From NCBI GenBank assembly GCA_013815325.1, contig JACDGM010000001.1:33500-97499 (forward strand): a stretch of 64,000 nucleotides of DNA, read 5' to 3'. The stretch comes from Chthoniobacterales bacterium (lineage in GTDB: Bacteria > Verrucomicrobiota > Verrucomicrobiia > Chthoniobacterales > UBA10450). The notes under the pieces were generated by a model that was given only the letters and a program-made list of their open reading frames with translations, did not search any database and was not told where the DNA came from. Positions 1 to 8,557 of the stretch are shown in pieces; positions within the stretch are counted from its first letter, which is position 1, and every line of letters begins with the position of its first letter. The position numbers and the translations under genes were made by a program.

Positions 1-1837
1 TTTACGTTCTCCTTGACGAGCCATAGATTGAAACGTCCCGCATCAATCGAGCGGGTGAAGTAGTCGTTCACCGCATTGGTTTCAAACGCGATGCGGGTGC
101 GCGCGTTTAAATGACCTTCGCGTTGCAGGTCGCTGTGAACAGCGCGTCCCTTGAATTTGAAATACGTCGGATACTGCTTTCCTTCGTAAGGCCTCTCTTC
201 CGCGCCCGTGTTGATGGTCTTGAAAGGATTCGAGGCGCGATTGCCAAACTGGAAAAGATTCGCCAGCGTAGGCGAATGCTTGAGGAGCGATTCGAGGATT
301 TGTTCGAGGGGCTTTTGACTCTTCGATGCGCGATTCAATCTCCTCTCGCCGACGCCGTTCGCAAAGCGCACGAAGGCCAGGGTGGTTCCGCAGCAAGTCT
401 TCCAATTCCCGCTCAACTTCTTTGTGCAGCACTCCACCACGTAGCCGGGCGCGGCTATTCTTTCGGCGAACGAAAGTAGGAATGCCGTACCTCGCTGATT
501 CGATTCTCGTCATCGTCGATTGCACCGGCATAAGTGGGCGGGGCCGCGAGCTGCTGTTCATGAGAAATCCGCCGTGAGATACCCGTGCGTCTGGCCGTTC
601 ACGGTGAAGATGATTCCTTCCGTGCACCGGTAGGTTTCCGCTTCGGCGCGCCCGCCTTCGTCCAGACGCACGCTCAGGCCCGTAAGAGTTGTTTCGTAGC
701 TGCAAGCGTGACCGCCATAGCCGGGACGGTATTCGTGGAGCCGAATCGGCAGCGCGAGTTCCGCCAGGAGCAATTCGAGACGAGCGAGCAAACCGCTCTT
801 ACGGCGGATGTGGGTGCGATGGCCAGGAAGTGAGTATTCGTAGAGCTTGATCAACGTGCCCCATTCGGCATCGCGAACATACGGTTGCCGCGCCATCGAA
901 AATAGAGGCGTCGTCGCCGGGGCAAAAGTCATCACATGGCCATTCTGCGATACTTCGTCTGCACCGACAGGTGCGAGAAGATTGCAGGACGAACTGCGTC
1001 GGGCGCCGTCCCGGTCTTCGCGCCGAACAAGGGTGAATCCCCACTCCTCATCCGTGGAATGCTCGAAATTGCCGTTCAGGATCGCGGGCTGCGCCGGCTG
1101 ATGAGAAGCTGAAAATTCTGTTTGCCGCAGAACTCCAACACGCCTGTTCCACCCATATTGAATTTTCCCTGCACAAACCGGATGCGAAGTTTGTGCGGTT
1201 TTTCGAGCGAGAGAAACGTGTCTGGAAATTTCGAGGCGTTTGTCCTTCGCCCAAGTCTGCGATGCTCAGGCACGGATCGCCGCCTTGACCTTTTACGCCG
1301 GTTGCTGCGAGCGTGATGCCTCGCGCGACTTCGCGCCGCTTCTCGTCCGGCCATGCTTGGACTTGTCCGCTGAAAACGCTGCCTGCCGGATGCCCTTCCT
1401 CAAAAAACCGTGCAACTGCGTTGCGGATATTCTTTGGCGCAGCCGGCGATTCCGTTTGGACTCCGCACGCCATGCACTCCTCCATCAGTCGCATCGACCG
1501 AATTGACCAGCTTCTCTACTAAAGCGGCGTCGGGTCGGTTTTGCTGATTGCCAATGGTCCTGAAATTGTTTTCTCGGTCGCCATAAAGCCGCCAGACCCG
1601 TTTGTTGTCCCATAGTCCGAGGGCACTCAGAATGCCGACAACTTCTACCTCGCTGTCCGCTCGAATGAGCGACAGACACAATTCGCGTTTTTCTTCGTTG
1701 GGATGCGCACAGCGGGCTACTGTCTCTTCACCTCCCGCGTCCCCCTAACGAGATTGTTCCATGCTGGCTTCGAGTTGTGACGCGATTTCTGCGTTGTAGT
1801 TGCCTGACTGATTGCTTTCTCTGGTTTGGTGTTTCAT
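1..1837 (-). pseudogene. Decayed GHKL-type ATPase gene, runs off left edge
   Basis: The minus strand carries consecutive pieces of one protein in different frames. Around 1530-1600 is a GNQQNRPDAALVEKLVNSVDA-like helix, which in GHKL (HSP90/gyrB/histidine-kinase type) ATPases holds the catalytic Glu and Mg-binding Asn. Around 1150-1230 is an FVQGKFNMGGTGVL-type lid. At 560-930 is an EYxLPG...LPIRLHEY segment, and at 1-480 a KEVERELEDLLR...ERRRREEI coiled segment followed by a readable tail out to base 1. The pieces need several frameshifts, and an in-frame TAG follows about 30 codons after the first ATG (1835-1837). That ATG directly follows the vapC stop codon, so the gene was probably the third gene of the vapBC operon. 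The closest recalled relatives are large uncharacterised ATP-binding proteins; the cellular role is unknown. Confidence 0.7.
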
Positions 1838-2260
1838 TCACGTGTCTGCCAGCCAGGTGATTTTGATTTCCTTCTCCAGTGCATGGAATTCCCGGTCCCC
1901 AGTGACCAGCTGCGCTTTCTTCTCTCTGGCAAGCGCGGCGGCGAAAGCATCAGCGAGGCTGAGTTTGTAACGCGATTTTAAATCTGCCGCGACTTCCGCG
2001 AGCGCACGTGAGGCGGGGTGGAATTCGATCGGCAGAGCCGGCAGCTCGCCGGCAATTTCCTCCCAGCGCTCTTTGCCGCCTTTTCGCACGACGATATATT
2101 TGACCTCCGCGTAATTGACTTCGGTCATGTGCACTGGCTCGTCGCGAACACCCGCGCGTTCCAAAAGCGTGGCAACCTTCTCCTCCCCCGGCTCGCCCCG
2201 CAGGAATGCCAGCAAGGCATAGCTATCGAGAACGACCCGGCCCGCGCTCATACTTCGCAT
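1838..2260 (-). CDS. vapC: VapC-type PIN-domain ribonuclease toxin
   Basis: A 140-residue PIN-domain protein. The acidic residues expected to bind Mg in the active site are visible: Asp12 (VVLDSYALL), Glu52 (NYAEVKY), Asp104 (LADAFAAAL) and Asp122 (VTGDREF). VapC toxins are site-specific RNases, usually acting on tRNA or 23S rRNA, and are held inactive by the cognate VapB. The reading frame overlaps the upstream antitoxin gene by up to 38 bases, as is usual for translationally coupled pairs. A second possible start (Met4, base 2251) would shorten but not abolish the overlap. Immediately downstream is a decayed ATPase gene, so the toxin pair may be the surviving part of a larger accessory cassette. 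Confidence 0.88.
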   Translation of the reverse strand: MRSMSAGRVVLDSYALLAFLRGEPGEEKVATLLERAGVRDEPVHMTEVNYAEVKYIVVRKGGKERWEEIAGELPALPIEFHPASRALAEVAADLKSRYKLSLADAFAAALAREKKAQLVTGDREFHALEKEIKITWLADT

Positions 2261-2513
2261 TTTCCAACGCCTTTTCCGACGCGCTGTGTTCGGCCCATTC
2301 TTCCGGGAGCGGCTTGCTTCCGGCGCGCCGCTTGAGAATCCCGCGTAGGCGGGAAATCGCGTGCTTGGTCACAGGCCGAAGCAGTATTCCCTCGGCTGTA
2401 GCCTGAACGATGGCGCGGGTTCCATTTTCAATGTGAAACTCTCGCCGGAGCCGCGCCGGGATTACGACTTGCCCTTTCGTGGTGAACCAGACGGACTCGG
2501 ACTTCGATGTCAT
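2223..2513 (-). CDS. vapB: VapB-type antitoxin, AbrB/MazE fold
   Basis: A 96-residue protein. Its N-terminal half is a swapped-hairpin AbrB/MazE DNA-binding domain (VWFTTKGQVVIPARLRREFHI, ending GILLRPV), followed by a charged C-terminal tail (SEKALENAKYERG) of the sort that wraps the toxin active site. It overlaps vapC. Such antitoxins normally repress their own promoter; the region upstream of 2513 is comparatively AT-rich (around 2514-2575), which would suit an operator, although no clear palindrome stands out. The gene is transcribed away from the divergent methyltransferase gene. Confidence 0.86.
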   Translation of the reverse strand: MTSKSESVWFTTKGQVVIPARLRREFHIENGTRAIVQATAEGILLRPVTKHAISRLRGILKRRAGSKPLPEEWAEHSASEKALENAKYERGPGRSR

Positions 2514-2641
2514 ACTTTGGTTGAATATCCTACTTTTCGCGTCAAGTGTGTCAACACAAGAAACCGCTCAGCCGCACGACGTGAGATGTCGCGTTGCACT
2601 CGACAAAGCGCGATTAAGACGCGATCGGCGTTTGCGACCGC

Positions 2642-3460
2642 ATGACTACCTTCCATCTCCGCGACGCCGAGACCTATCGCGCTGAATACGCCCGTCTGGC
2701 CGACGCGCTCGGGGTTCCGCCGGTCGCGCCGGCGCCGGGCGAGGTGGAGTTCCTCAGTGAGGTCGCGACGCCCGGCCGTTTTCCTTTCGGGATGATGCCG
2801 GCGCCGGATCTTTTCTTTGCCGGCGCGGTCGCCAGCCTGCTGCGCCCGCGGCTCACAATCGAGATTGGAACCGCTTCGGGGTTTTCTGCCTCGGTTTTGG
2901 CCAAAGTCATTGTGCTGCGCTGGCAGGAATCGGGGGAGTTACCGACCGGTCCCATCGTGCACACGATCGATCTGAAGACAGAGGATCAGCGCGACGAAGT
3001 CCGACCGGTAGGCTATGCCATCGAGCGGGTGACGCCTGAGCTGGGCGCGCAGATTGGCGTCCATCCTTTGCGGGACTCATCTTATGTCTCGCAGCTCGTT
3101 CGCGGCGAGGAGCTGACTCTCGCGTTTGTCGACGGCAACCATCAACACCCGTGGCCGCTGCACGATGTGATGCAGCTCCAAACTCTGATGAAGAGCGGTT
3201 GGATTCTCCTCCACGACATCAATCTGCCGGCAATCTCCGGGCAGGCTTACGCGCCGCGGTTTGGGGCGAAGTATGTTTTCGATTTTTGGCCGGAAGAGAG
3301 GGTGGGCGCCGGCAACATCGGCGCGATCAAACTCCCGGATAATCGCAACTCGTTAGGCGATTTGGTGGCCCGACTGCGCGAGTTGCCGTCTGAGGTGAGT
3401 CCAAATGGCTGGAAAAAGCGCTGGCGTGAGATCGACGCGCTAGTCAAAAAACTCCCTTAG
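2642..3460 (+). CDS. Class I SAM-dependent methyltransferase, unknown substrate
   Basis: 272 residues with a Rossmann-type methyltransferase core. The SAM-binding motif I region is LTIEIGTASGFSASVLAKV (about residues 77-95), and a later acidic motif, LAFVDGNHQHPWPLHDV (about 160-176), resembles that of the Methyltransf_24 group. ILLHDINLP follows as the strand-5 region. Substrate cannot be read from the sequence. The gene stands alone, divergent from vapBC. Near its 3' end a TCGTTAGGC word encodes Ser-Leu-Gly using TTA, a rare leucine codon in this GC-rich sequence. Confidence 0.8.
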   Translation: MTTFHLRDAETYRAEYARLADALGVPPVAPAPGEVEFLSEVATPGRFPFGMMPAPDLFFAGAVASLLRPRLTIEIGTASGFSASVLAKVIVLRWQESGELPTGPIVHTIDLKTEDQRDEVRPVGYAIERVTPELGAQIGVHPLRDSSYVSQLVRGEELTLAFVDGNHQHPWPLHDVMQLQTLMKSGWILLHDINLPAISGQAYAPRFGAKYVFDFWPEERVGAGNIGAIKLPDNRNSLGDLVARLRELPSEVSPNGWKKRWREIDALVKKLP

Positions 3461-3747
3461 GGACGCTCAATGAGCCTGCTGCTGAGATTCGCTTCGGTCG
3501 TGAAGAGACACCGGACCGAGAGTCAAGCGATCTTCCCGGCGATTGGAAACTGGACTTGCGGAAGCAAGTCCCTCCGGAGGGAGGAGCTTTCGCCTCCGCC
3601 GTGGACGGGCACGCCGTGGCGCTTCCGCGGGTCCATGTTCTGCGCACCTGCTCGCGCTCTTGCGCAGGCGCGGTTTACCAGATGGAGCAACTCTGAAACG
3701 GTCGTTGAAAACGGTGGCTGAAGCGCCACCCGGTGCTACTTTCCCGC
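3461..3747. other. Intergenic stretch with a hairpin repeat
   Basis: About 290 bases without a convincing gene. The only structure I see is the REP-like hairpin at 3552-3571, with a second small palindrome (CCTCCGGAGG) right behind it. Apparent reading frames here lack family features. Confidence 0.6.
3552..3571. repeat. REP-like hairpin, copy 1
   Basis: Perfect 8-bp stem GGACTTGC / GCAAGTCC with a GGAA loop, preceded by AAACT and followed by CTCCGG. The same design recurs at 6594-6613 and 6643-6662 with paired changes in the stem (see those entries), so the folded shape is conserved rather than the letters. Confidence 0.8.
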
Positions 3748-4083
3748 ATGGAAAAGCCACAAATCACCGCCTATTTGAAAACCCATTGCGGCTGGAGCGG
3801 CGGCGTCCGCGCCGTGCTCGCCAAATACAACCTTCCTTTCACCGAGAAAGACATCATCCAAAATCCGGCCTTCCGCTGGGAGATGGAGAGCAAGAGCGGC
3901 CAGCCGCTTTCGCCCTGCATCGAGATCAACGGCGAAATGCTGGCCGACGTAAGCGGGGAGGATGTGGAGCGTTACCTGATCGAGCGGAAGCTGACTCAGC
4001 CTAACGATGCTGACGCCGGAGTGCCGATCAACGCCCCCTGCGCCAATGAACAGCACGGCGAACCGGTGAAGATGAAGTTTTAA
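3748..4083 (+). CDS. Monothiol glutaredoxin-like protein
   Basis: From the ATG at 3748 the product has 111 residues (an upstream in-frame GTG at 3733 is possible but adds nothing recognisable). The first 75 residues form a glutaredoxin fold: ITAYLKTHCGWSGGVRAVL carries a CxxS (Cys-Gly-Trp-Ser) active site instead of the dithiol CPYC, then SPCIEINGEMLADVSGEDVERYL provides the glutathione-binding strand and helix. Family knowledge suggests thiol-disulfide or Fe-S related redox work; the target is unknown. The C-terminal tail (about 35 residues, Asn/Pro-rich, NAPCANEQHGEPVKMKF) contains one more Cys. A GCCTAACGA word lies in the tail. Confidence 0.78.
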   Translation: MEKPQITAYLKTHCGWSGGVRAVLAKYNLPFTEKDIIQNPAFRWEMESKSGQPLSPCIEINGEMLADVSGEDVERYLIERKLTQPNDADAGVPINAPCANEQHGEPVKMKF

Positions 4084-4384
4084 GCAGACGCTTTTCGTTA
4101 GGCTATGCGAAGACCTTCTCCGACGCCGGAGGAGGTCTTTTTGCTGGGGAGCGCGTGCGCATCACGCGCCGTCTCCGGCGCGCCGCCGGAGACTTCCAGC
4201 TTGGAGCGACGGTGAAATCTCCTTGCCCTGAGGAATGCCGGGTATCGGCAGAGCTTTTCGGCGGGGCGCCAAAAAGAGCGTGCGCGGCGCACGCTCGCCG
4301 GATAAAGGCGCGGCTTTGCTCGTTCCCCGGCCGCGATTAAGTTCCCGCCGCGAAGCTTTCTTAACCTTCCTTTCTTGATCATCC
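4084..4384. other. Intergenic stretch between glutaredoxin-like gene and PBP gene
   Basis: About 300 bases. It holds one TCGTTAGGC word (4095-4103) and a probable terminator (4110-4142). The remainder is GC-rich with no convincing gene; it should contain the promoter for the downstream penicillin-binding protein, but I cannot place -35/-10 boxes with confidence. Confidence 0.6.
4110..4142 (+). terminator. Probable rho-independent terminator
   Basis: A 13-bp stem (AAGACCTTCTCCG against CGGAGGAGGTCTT, one G-T type pair) around a 4-base ACGC loop, followed by a short run of T. It lies 26 bases downstream of the glutaredoxin-like gene, so it probably ends that transcript. Confidence 0.75.
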
Positions 4385-6571
4385 ATGAAACTTTTTGTGC
4401 GCACCGCCGCCCGAAACAAATCGGGTAAGCCGGGGAAAAAGCGCAAGCACGGCTGGCGCTGGCTGCTGGCGTTTCTGCTCATCGGGCTGCCTGCAATCGC
4501 GCTCATCGCGATTCTGGCGCTCTACGCCGTTTGGGCCCAGACCTTCGACCTGAAGCGCCTCGGCACGATGCCGGAACGCAACACCGTCTTCGACGTGGAT
4601 GGTAAAATCTACAGCCGCCTCGCGGGCGCCAATCGGCTGAAAGTTTCTCTCAAACAAGTCTCGCCGCTCTTTCTCCAGGCGCTGCTCGCGCGCGAAGATA
4701 CTCGCTTCTACGAGCATGGCGGGATCGATTGGCGCGGCGTGGCGCGCGCGCTCTTCCGCGATATAACGAGCGGCTCGGCCAAGGAAGGAGCGAGCAGCAT
4801 TACGCAACAGCTCGCGCGCAACAGCCTCCCGTTAGGCGGCCACACCCTGAGCCGCAAAATGCTCGAAGCGATGGTGGCGCTGCGCATCGAACGCGAGCTG
4901 ACCAAGAATCAAATTCTCGAGCTTTATGTGAATCGAATCTATTTCGGCTCCGGTTGCTACGGGGTCGAGACCGCGTCGCAAGCTTACTTCGGGAAGAATG
5001 CGGCGAAGCTCGATCTGTCGGAGTCCGCCGTGCTGGCGGGATTGATCCGCAGCCCCAATCGGTTCTCGCCTTTGAAGAATCCCAAGGGCGCGGCGCTGCA
5101 ACGCGAAGCCGTTCTTGACCGCCTCAGCGATCTGAAAAAAATTTCCGCAGCGCAGGCCGCGCAGGCAAAGCACGAGAAGATCGCCTCGCACCCGCGCCGC
5201 CTCACCTTGATCCAGGAAAACTACGCGATGGATGCGGTGCAGCGCGATCTCAACGTCCTCCTCACGCCCGACCAGATCGATAACGGCGGCCTTTTCATCT
5301 ACACGACCCTCGATCCGATGGTGCAAAGAGCGGCGACCGACGCGGTGGAAAAACAGCTCGCCAAGGTGGAACGCCAGCCGGGTTTCCATCATCCGTTGAA
5401 ATCGCAATATCACGCGCCGGCTGAGGGCGAAGACAATGCAATGCCCTATCTCGAAGGCGCGCTCGTCGCGATCGATAACGAGAGCGGCGGCATTCGTGCC
5501 CTCGTCGGTGGGCGCGATTATACGCAGAGCAAATTCAATCGCGCGTTGCCGCCCGCGAATCGCCAGATCGGTTCATCGTTCAAACCGTTCGTGTATACGC
5601 TCGCCTTTATGCACGGGTTGCTGCCAGGCGCCGCGGTCAGCGACGGACCGATCCAGCCGGGCGAAATTGCGGGCGCCGGAACCTGGTCGCCGGGAAATTC
5701 CGATGGGCGCTACGGCGGCATCCAACCGGTCTCTTACGGGCTCATCCAATCCCGCAATACGATGAGCGTTCGCGTCGGCGAATTTGCCGGGCTTGACGAC
5801 ACCCAGAAAACGGCGAACACGCTCGGCCTCGGTCCGGACATCCCACACGGCGCGGCGATTTACATCGGCTCGTTTGAGAGTGACCTGAAAGATCTCACCG
5901 CAGCCTACACCGTTTTTCCGAACGCCGGCATTCGCAAACAGGCCTACATCATCGAGCGGATCGACGACCCCGATCATCATCCGATTTATCGCGCAGCCCA
6001 CCTCACGATCCCGGCGCTCGATCCCGGCGCAGCCTGGATGACGACCGAGCTGATGGAGGACGTGATGACGCGCGGGACCGCGTCGAGCGCACGCTCGTTA
6101 GGCTTCAAACTTCCGGCCGCGGGCAAGACCGGAACAACGAACGATTTCAAGGACGCGTGGTTTGTCGGCTTCACCAGCTCGATTACTTGCGGCGTTTGGG
6201 TTGGTTTCGATCAGCCGACCACGATCATTCCGCACGGCTATGGGTCGGCCCTAGCATTGCCGGTCTGGACACAAGTGATGAGCCGCGCGGCAGAGCGCTA
6301 TCCGGCCGAGCGACTGCAGCCGACTGTGACGCTGCAGCACGCGACCGTCTGCTCGATCTCGAACGCGATCGCGACGAGCGGCTGCGTCGCGGCGGGTGCC
6401 GCCTACGACATCAATCTCCCCGTCGCGCGCATCCCGCGCGGCACCTGCCAGGTGCACGGCGGCAGCCCGACATTGCTCGGGCAACGGATCGAGCAGATTG
6501 GGCGCAAAGTGCAGCAGGCGCCACGGAGCATTCTTCAGTCGTTCAAAAGCTTTTTCGGCGGCGGCAAATAA
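4385..6571 (+). CDS. Bifunctional class A penicillin-binding protein (PBP1 family)
   Basis: 728 residues: a basic cytoplasmic tail, one membrane segment (about residues 26-50), a glycosyltransferase family 51 domain (about 70-245) and a transpeptidase domain (about 350-660). The GT51 catalytic Glu is in LLAREDTRFYEH (Glu104), with GASSITQQLARN and ELYVNRIYFG motifs behind it. The transpeptidase has all three motifs: SSFK with nucleophile Ser397, SRN and KTGT (AAGKTGTTNDF). It polymerises and cross-links peptidoglycan at the outer face of the inner membrane. An extra Cys-containing C-terminal tail of roughly 80 residues follows. TCGTTAGGC occurs at 6095 and a CCGTTAGGC variant near 4829. The 3' side carries an inverted pair of hairpin repeats. 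Confidence 0.95.
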   Translation: MKLFVRTAARNKSGKPGKKRKHGWRWLLAFLLIGLPAIALIAILALYAVWAQTFDLKRLGTMPERNTVFDVDGKIYSRLAGANRLKVSLKQVSPLFLQALLAREDTRFYEHGGIDWRGVARALFRDITSGSAKEGASSITQQLARNSLPLGGHTLSRKMLEAMVALRIERELTKNQILELYVNRIYFGSGCYGVETASQAYFGKNAAKLDLSESAVLAGLIRSPNRFSPLKNPKGAALQREAVLDRLSDLKKISAAQAAQAKHEKIASHPRRLTLIQENYAMDAVQRDLNVLLTPDQIDNGGLFIYTTLDPMVQRAATDAVEKQLAKVERQPGFHHPLKSQYHAPAEGEDNAMPYLEGALVAIDNESGGIRALVGGRDYTQSKFNRALPPANRQIGSSFKPFVYTLAFMHGLLPGAAVSDGPIQPGEIAGAGTWSPGNSDGRYGGIQPVSYGLIQSRNTMSVRVGEFAGLDDTQKTANTLGLGPDIPHGAAIYIGSFESDLKDLTAAYTVFPNAGIRKQAYIIERIDDPDHHPIYRAAHLTIPALDPGAAWMTTELMEDVMTRGTASSARSLGFKLPAAGKTGTTNDFKDAWFVGFTSSITCGVWVGFDQPTTIIPHGYGSALALPVWTQVMSRAAERYPAERLQPTVTLQHATVCSISNAIATSGCVAAGAAYDINLPVARIPRGTCQVHGGSPTLLGQRIEQIGRKVQQAPRSILQSFKSFFGGGK

Positions 6572-6589
6572 GCCGCCTTGGCGGCGCTC

Positions 6590-6665
6590 GGAGGGACGTG
6601 CTTCCGCACGTCCAGTTTGTTAAAGCGTTAGGTTGGGAAACTGGACATGCGGAAGCATGTCCCTC
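6590..6665. repeat. Inverted pair of REP-like hairpins (copies 2 and 3)
   Basis: Two hairpins facing each other: 6594-6613 (stem GGACGTGC/GCACGTCC, loop TTCC) and 6643-6662 (stem GGACATGC/GCATGTCC, loop GGAA). They are flanked by matching GGAGG/CCTCC and CCAGTTT/AAACTGG, so the whole 76 bases is one large palindrome. Compared with the hairpin at 3552, the third stem pair is T-A, G-C or A-T: each base change is matched on the other arm. This is the layout of BIME-type repeats (paired REPs) after a gene end. No REP-associated transposase is present in the window. Confidence 0.82.
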
Positions 6666-6842
6666 CGAACCGCGGCCTGCGCCACGTCGTTAGGCGAGGA
6701 CGACGCGCTGGCTCCGCGGACGCTCCAACCGCGCGTCGTGTGTTGCGCAAGTACGTTATCTGTCCTGTGATGTTTCTAGCCCGCGCTGTCAGAGCACTGC
6801 TTGGCGGGCGACGATTGACAATTTAGGCCCCAGTATGAGCAA

Positions 6843-7424
6843 TTAAACGGCTTGGTGAAAAGCGAGTTTCGCAAGGTCGCCGGCGGTATCAATATCGATT
6901 TCGCCGTCCGGAAACTCGACGCGCGTGATGTCGTCGGGATGGGCCGCGATGACCGCCTTCGCGCCCTGCGTGTCGGGCAACGAGAGGAGCGCGTCGAAAT
7001 GCGGCCGCGCGAAAAGAGCCGGCACTCCCAGCGTCCCGGCGTAGGCGGAGGCAATGATGGACTTTTCGGTTTGAGCGCGCGCGCTGATCAAGCGGCGAAT
7101 CGCCTCCGCGCTTATCGACGGCTGATCGCAGGCCAGGATAATAACGGCATCACATTCTGTCGCCGCATGGACGCCGGTCCGAATGGAAGTACCAATGCCG
7201 CGCTCCCACCATTCGTTAGGCAAAAGGCGGGCGGACACATCACGCAGTTCCATTTCGACTGCGGCGCGATCACGTCCCACCACTACGAGCACCGGAGAAC
7301 AGCCCGCTGCGAAGGCGGCTTCGGCTGTTCGCCTAACGAGACTTTGCCCCTGGTAGGGCAATAATTGCTTGGGCTGCCCGAGCCGACTCGACCCCCCCGC
7401 CGCAAGCACGAGCGCGGCGATCAT
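6843..7424 (-). CDS. mocA: MobA-like nucleotidyltransferase (molybdenum cofactor cytidylyltransferase type)
   Basis: 193 residues. The N-terminus LVLAAGGSSRLGQPKQLLPYQG is the nucleotide-binding loop of MobA/MocA/GlmU-type NTP transferases. VIILACDQPSISAEAI supplies the metal-binding Asp motif, and GVPALFARPHFDAL and DIDTAGDL are typical of the CTP-dependent MocA branch. MocA converts molybdopterin to the cytosine dinucleotide form used by xanthine dehydrogenase-family aldehyde oxidoreductases. Its place at the end of this operon, beside xdhC and the Mo subunits, supports that assignment over MobA. Three copies of the 9-base word lie in or next to it (7213, 7331, and 7517 at the neighbour's end). 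Confidence 0.83.
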   Translation of the reverse strand: MIAALVLAAGGSSRLGQPKQLLPYQGQSLVRRTAEAAFAAGCSPVLVVVGRDRAAVEMELRDVSARLLPNEWWERGIGTSIRTGVHAATECDAVIILACDQPSISAEAIRRLISARAQTEKSIIASAYAGTLGVPALFARPHFDALLSLPDTQGAKAVIAAHPDDITRVEFPDGEIDIDTAGDLAKLAFHQAV

Positions 7425-7518
7425 AAATATTCGGGTGGACGCTTCGCCTGCTCAGTTCGATGAAGCGACTTGGGTAATCGGAGCGGTCGCCCTACAACAC
7501 AAAGCGCGCTCTTCATGC

Positions 7519-8424
7519 CTAACGAACGAGCGCCAGACCCAGCTCGTCTGCAATATGAATCGGCGCCTTTCGCGTGCGCAGCGATTCGACCTTCGCGTCG
7601 GCAAATATCGATTGAATTTCCGTCACGATCGCGAGCGCGATCTGCTCGGGCGACTCCGCGCCGATGTCGAGGCCGGCGGGGGCGAAAAGCTCCGAGCGCA
7701 GCTCCACGCCCTCCGCCATGAGCGCGTGCAGCAGTTGATCCCGGCGGCGGCGCGGCCCGAGCAACGCGACGTAGCGCAGGCCGAGCGGGAGCAGCCTTTG
7801 CAAGGCAGCGTAGTCGCGGCCGTAGTTATGGGTTTTCACGATCGCCGCGGTCCATTCGTCGTGTTCGTTAGGCAAATTGCCGCCTTCTTCGGTCTCGACG
7901 ACTTTCCAGCCGAGCGTGAAGGCAAAGGCGCGCAGAGCCGCGCTGTCGGGTCCTTCGCCGATGAGGAGCAGCTGCAACGGTGGAGGGATCGCCTGGGTGA
8001 AGGCGTCCGCGGGAGCGGCTTCTTTCACGACGATGCGACTGCCTAACGAGTCTCTGCCAAGAAAAACGGTGGCTGCGAAGCAAATGCGCCGCTCTCGGGC
8101 GGCGGCTGCAATCTCATCGAGAAATTCCGGGCGCACATGCTCGATGAAAATGTCGATCGCGCCGTTGCAGCCATAGCGCAGACGGGTATCGAAGCTGAGC
8201 AGGCGCGGTTCGCCGCTCGCCATCACTTCCTGGGCGCGGCAGGCGACTTCTTCCTCGAGACAACCGCCGCTCAACGTGCCGACGCAGCTCCTGTCCGGTG
8301 CGATCAACATGCGCGCGCCCGGCCGGCGATAGCTGGAACCACGCGCCCTAACGAGGGTGGCAAGAGCGAGCGGCTCGCCACGGCGACGCTCGAATACCGC
8401 AATGATGTCGCGAATTTCTTTCAC
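7519..8424 (-). CDS. xdhC: XdhC/PaoD-type molybdoenzyme maturation factor
   Basis: 301 residues. The N-terminal XdhC/CoxI domain shows ATLVRARGSSYRRPGARMLI and GTLSGGCLEEEVACRA with the conserved Cys, then LRYGCNGAIDIFIE. The C-terminal Rossmann-like XdhC_C domain runs from LLLIGEGPDSAALRAF to the end, with VKTHNYGRDYAAL and YVALLGPRRRRDQLL. These chaperones bind the cytosine-dinucleotide Mo cofactor, help sulfurate it and insert it into the large subunit. The gene lies in the same direction as the four structural genes upstream; a paired palindromic repeat (8441-8546) separates it from them. Confidence 0.9.
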   Translation of the reverse strand: MKEIRDIIAVFERRRGEPLALATLVRARGSSYRRPGARMLIAPDRSCVGTLSGGCLEEEVACRAQEVMASGEPRLLSFDTRLRYGCNGAIDIFIEHVRPEFLDEIAAAARERRICFAATVFLGRDSLGSRIVVKEAAPADAFTQAIPPPLQLLLIGEGPDSAALRAFAFTLGWKVVETEEGGNLPNEHDEWTAAIVKTHNYGRDYAALQRLLPLGLRYVALLGPRRRRDQLLHALMAEGVELRSELFAPAGLDIGAESPEQIALAIVTEIQSIFADAKVESLRTRKAPIHIADELGLALVR

Positions 8425-8440
8425 GGTTGCCCAAAAACGT

Positions 8441-8546
8441 TGTCATCCCGAGCGAAGCGAGGGACCTCACGATTGTTCAAATAGGTTGATGCAATTCGCG
8501 AGGCCGTCGCACGCCCGTGAGGTCCCTCGCTTCGCTCGGGATGACA
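8441..8546. repeat. Inverted pair of a 30-base repeat (type 2)
   Basis: TGTCATCCCGAGCGAAGCGA continued by GGGACCTCAC at 8441-8470 is repeated in reverse orientation at 8517-8546, separated by 46 bases. Each copy has an internal small palindrome (TCGCTTCGCTCG region). An almost identical pair is found at 57799-57903. It sits between xdhC and the Mo subunit gene and could fold into a long stem that reduces read-through. Confidence 0.85.
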
Positions 8547-8557
8547 GGTCGGGAGCT

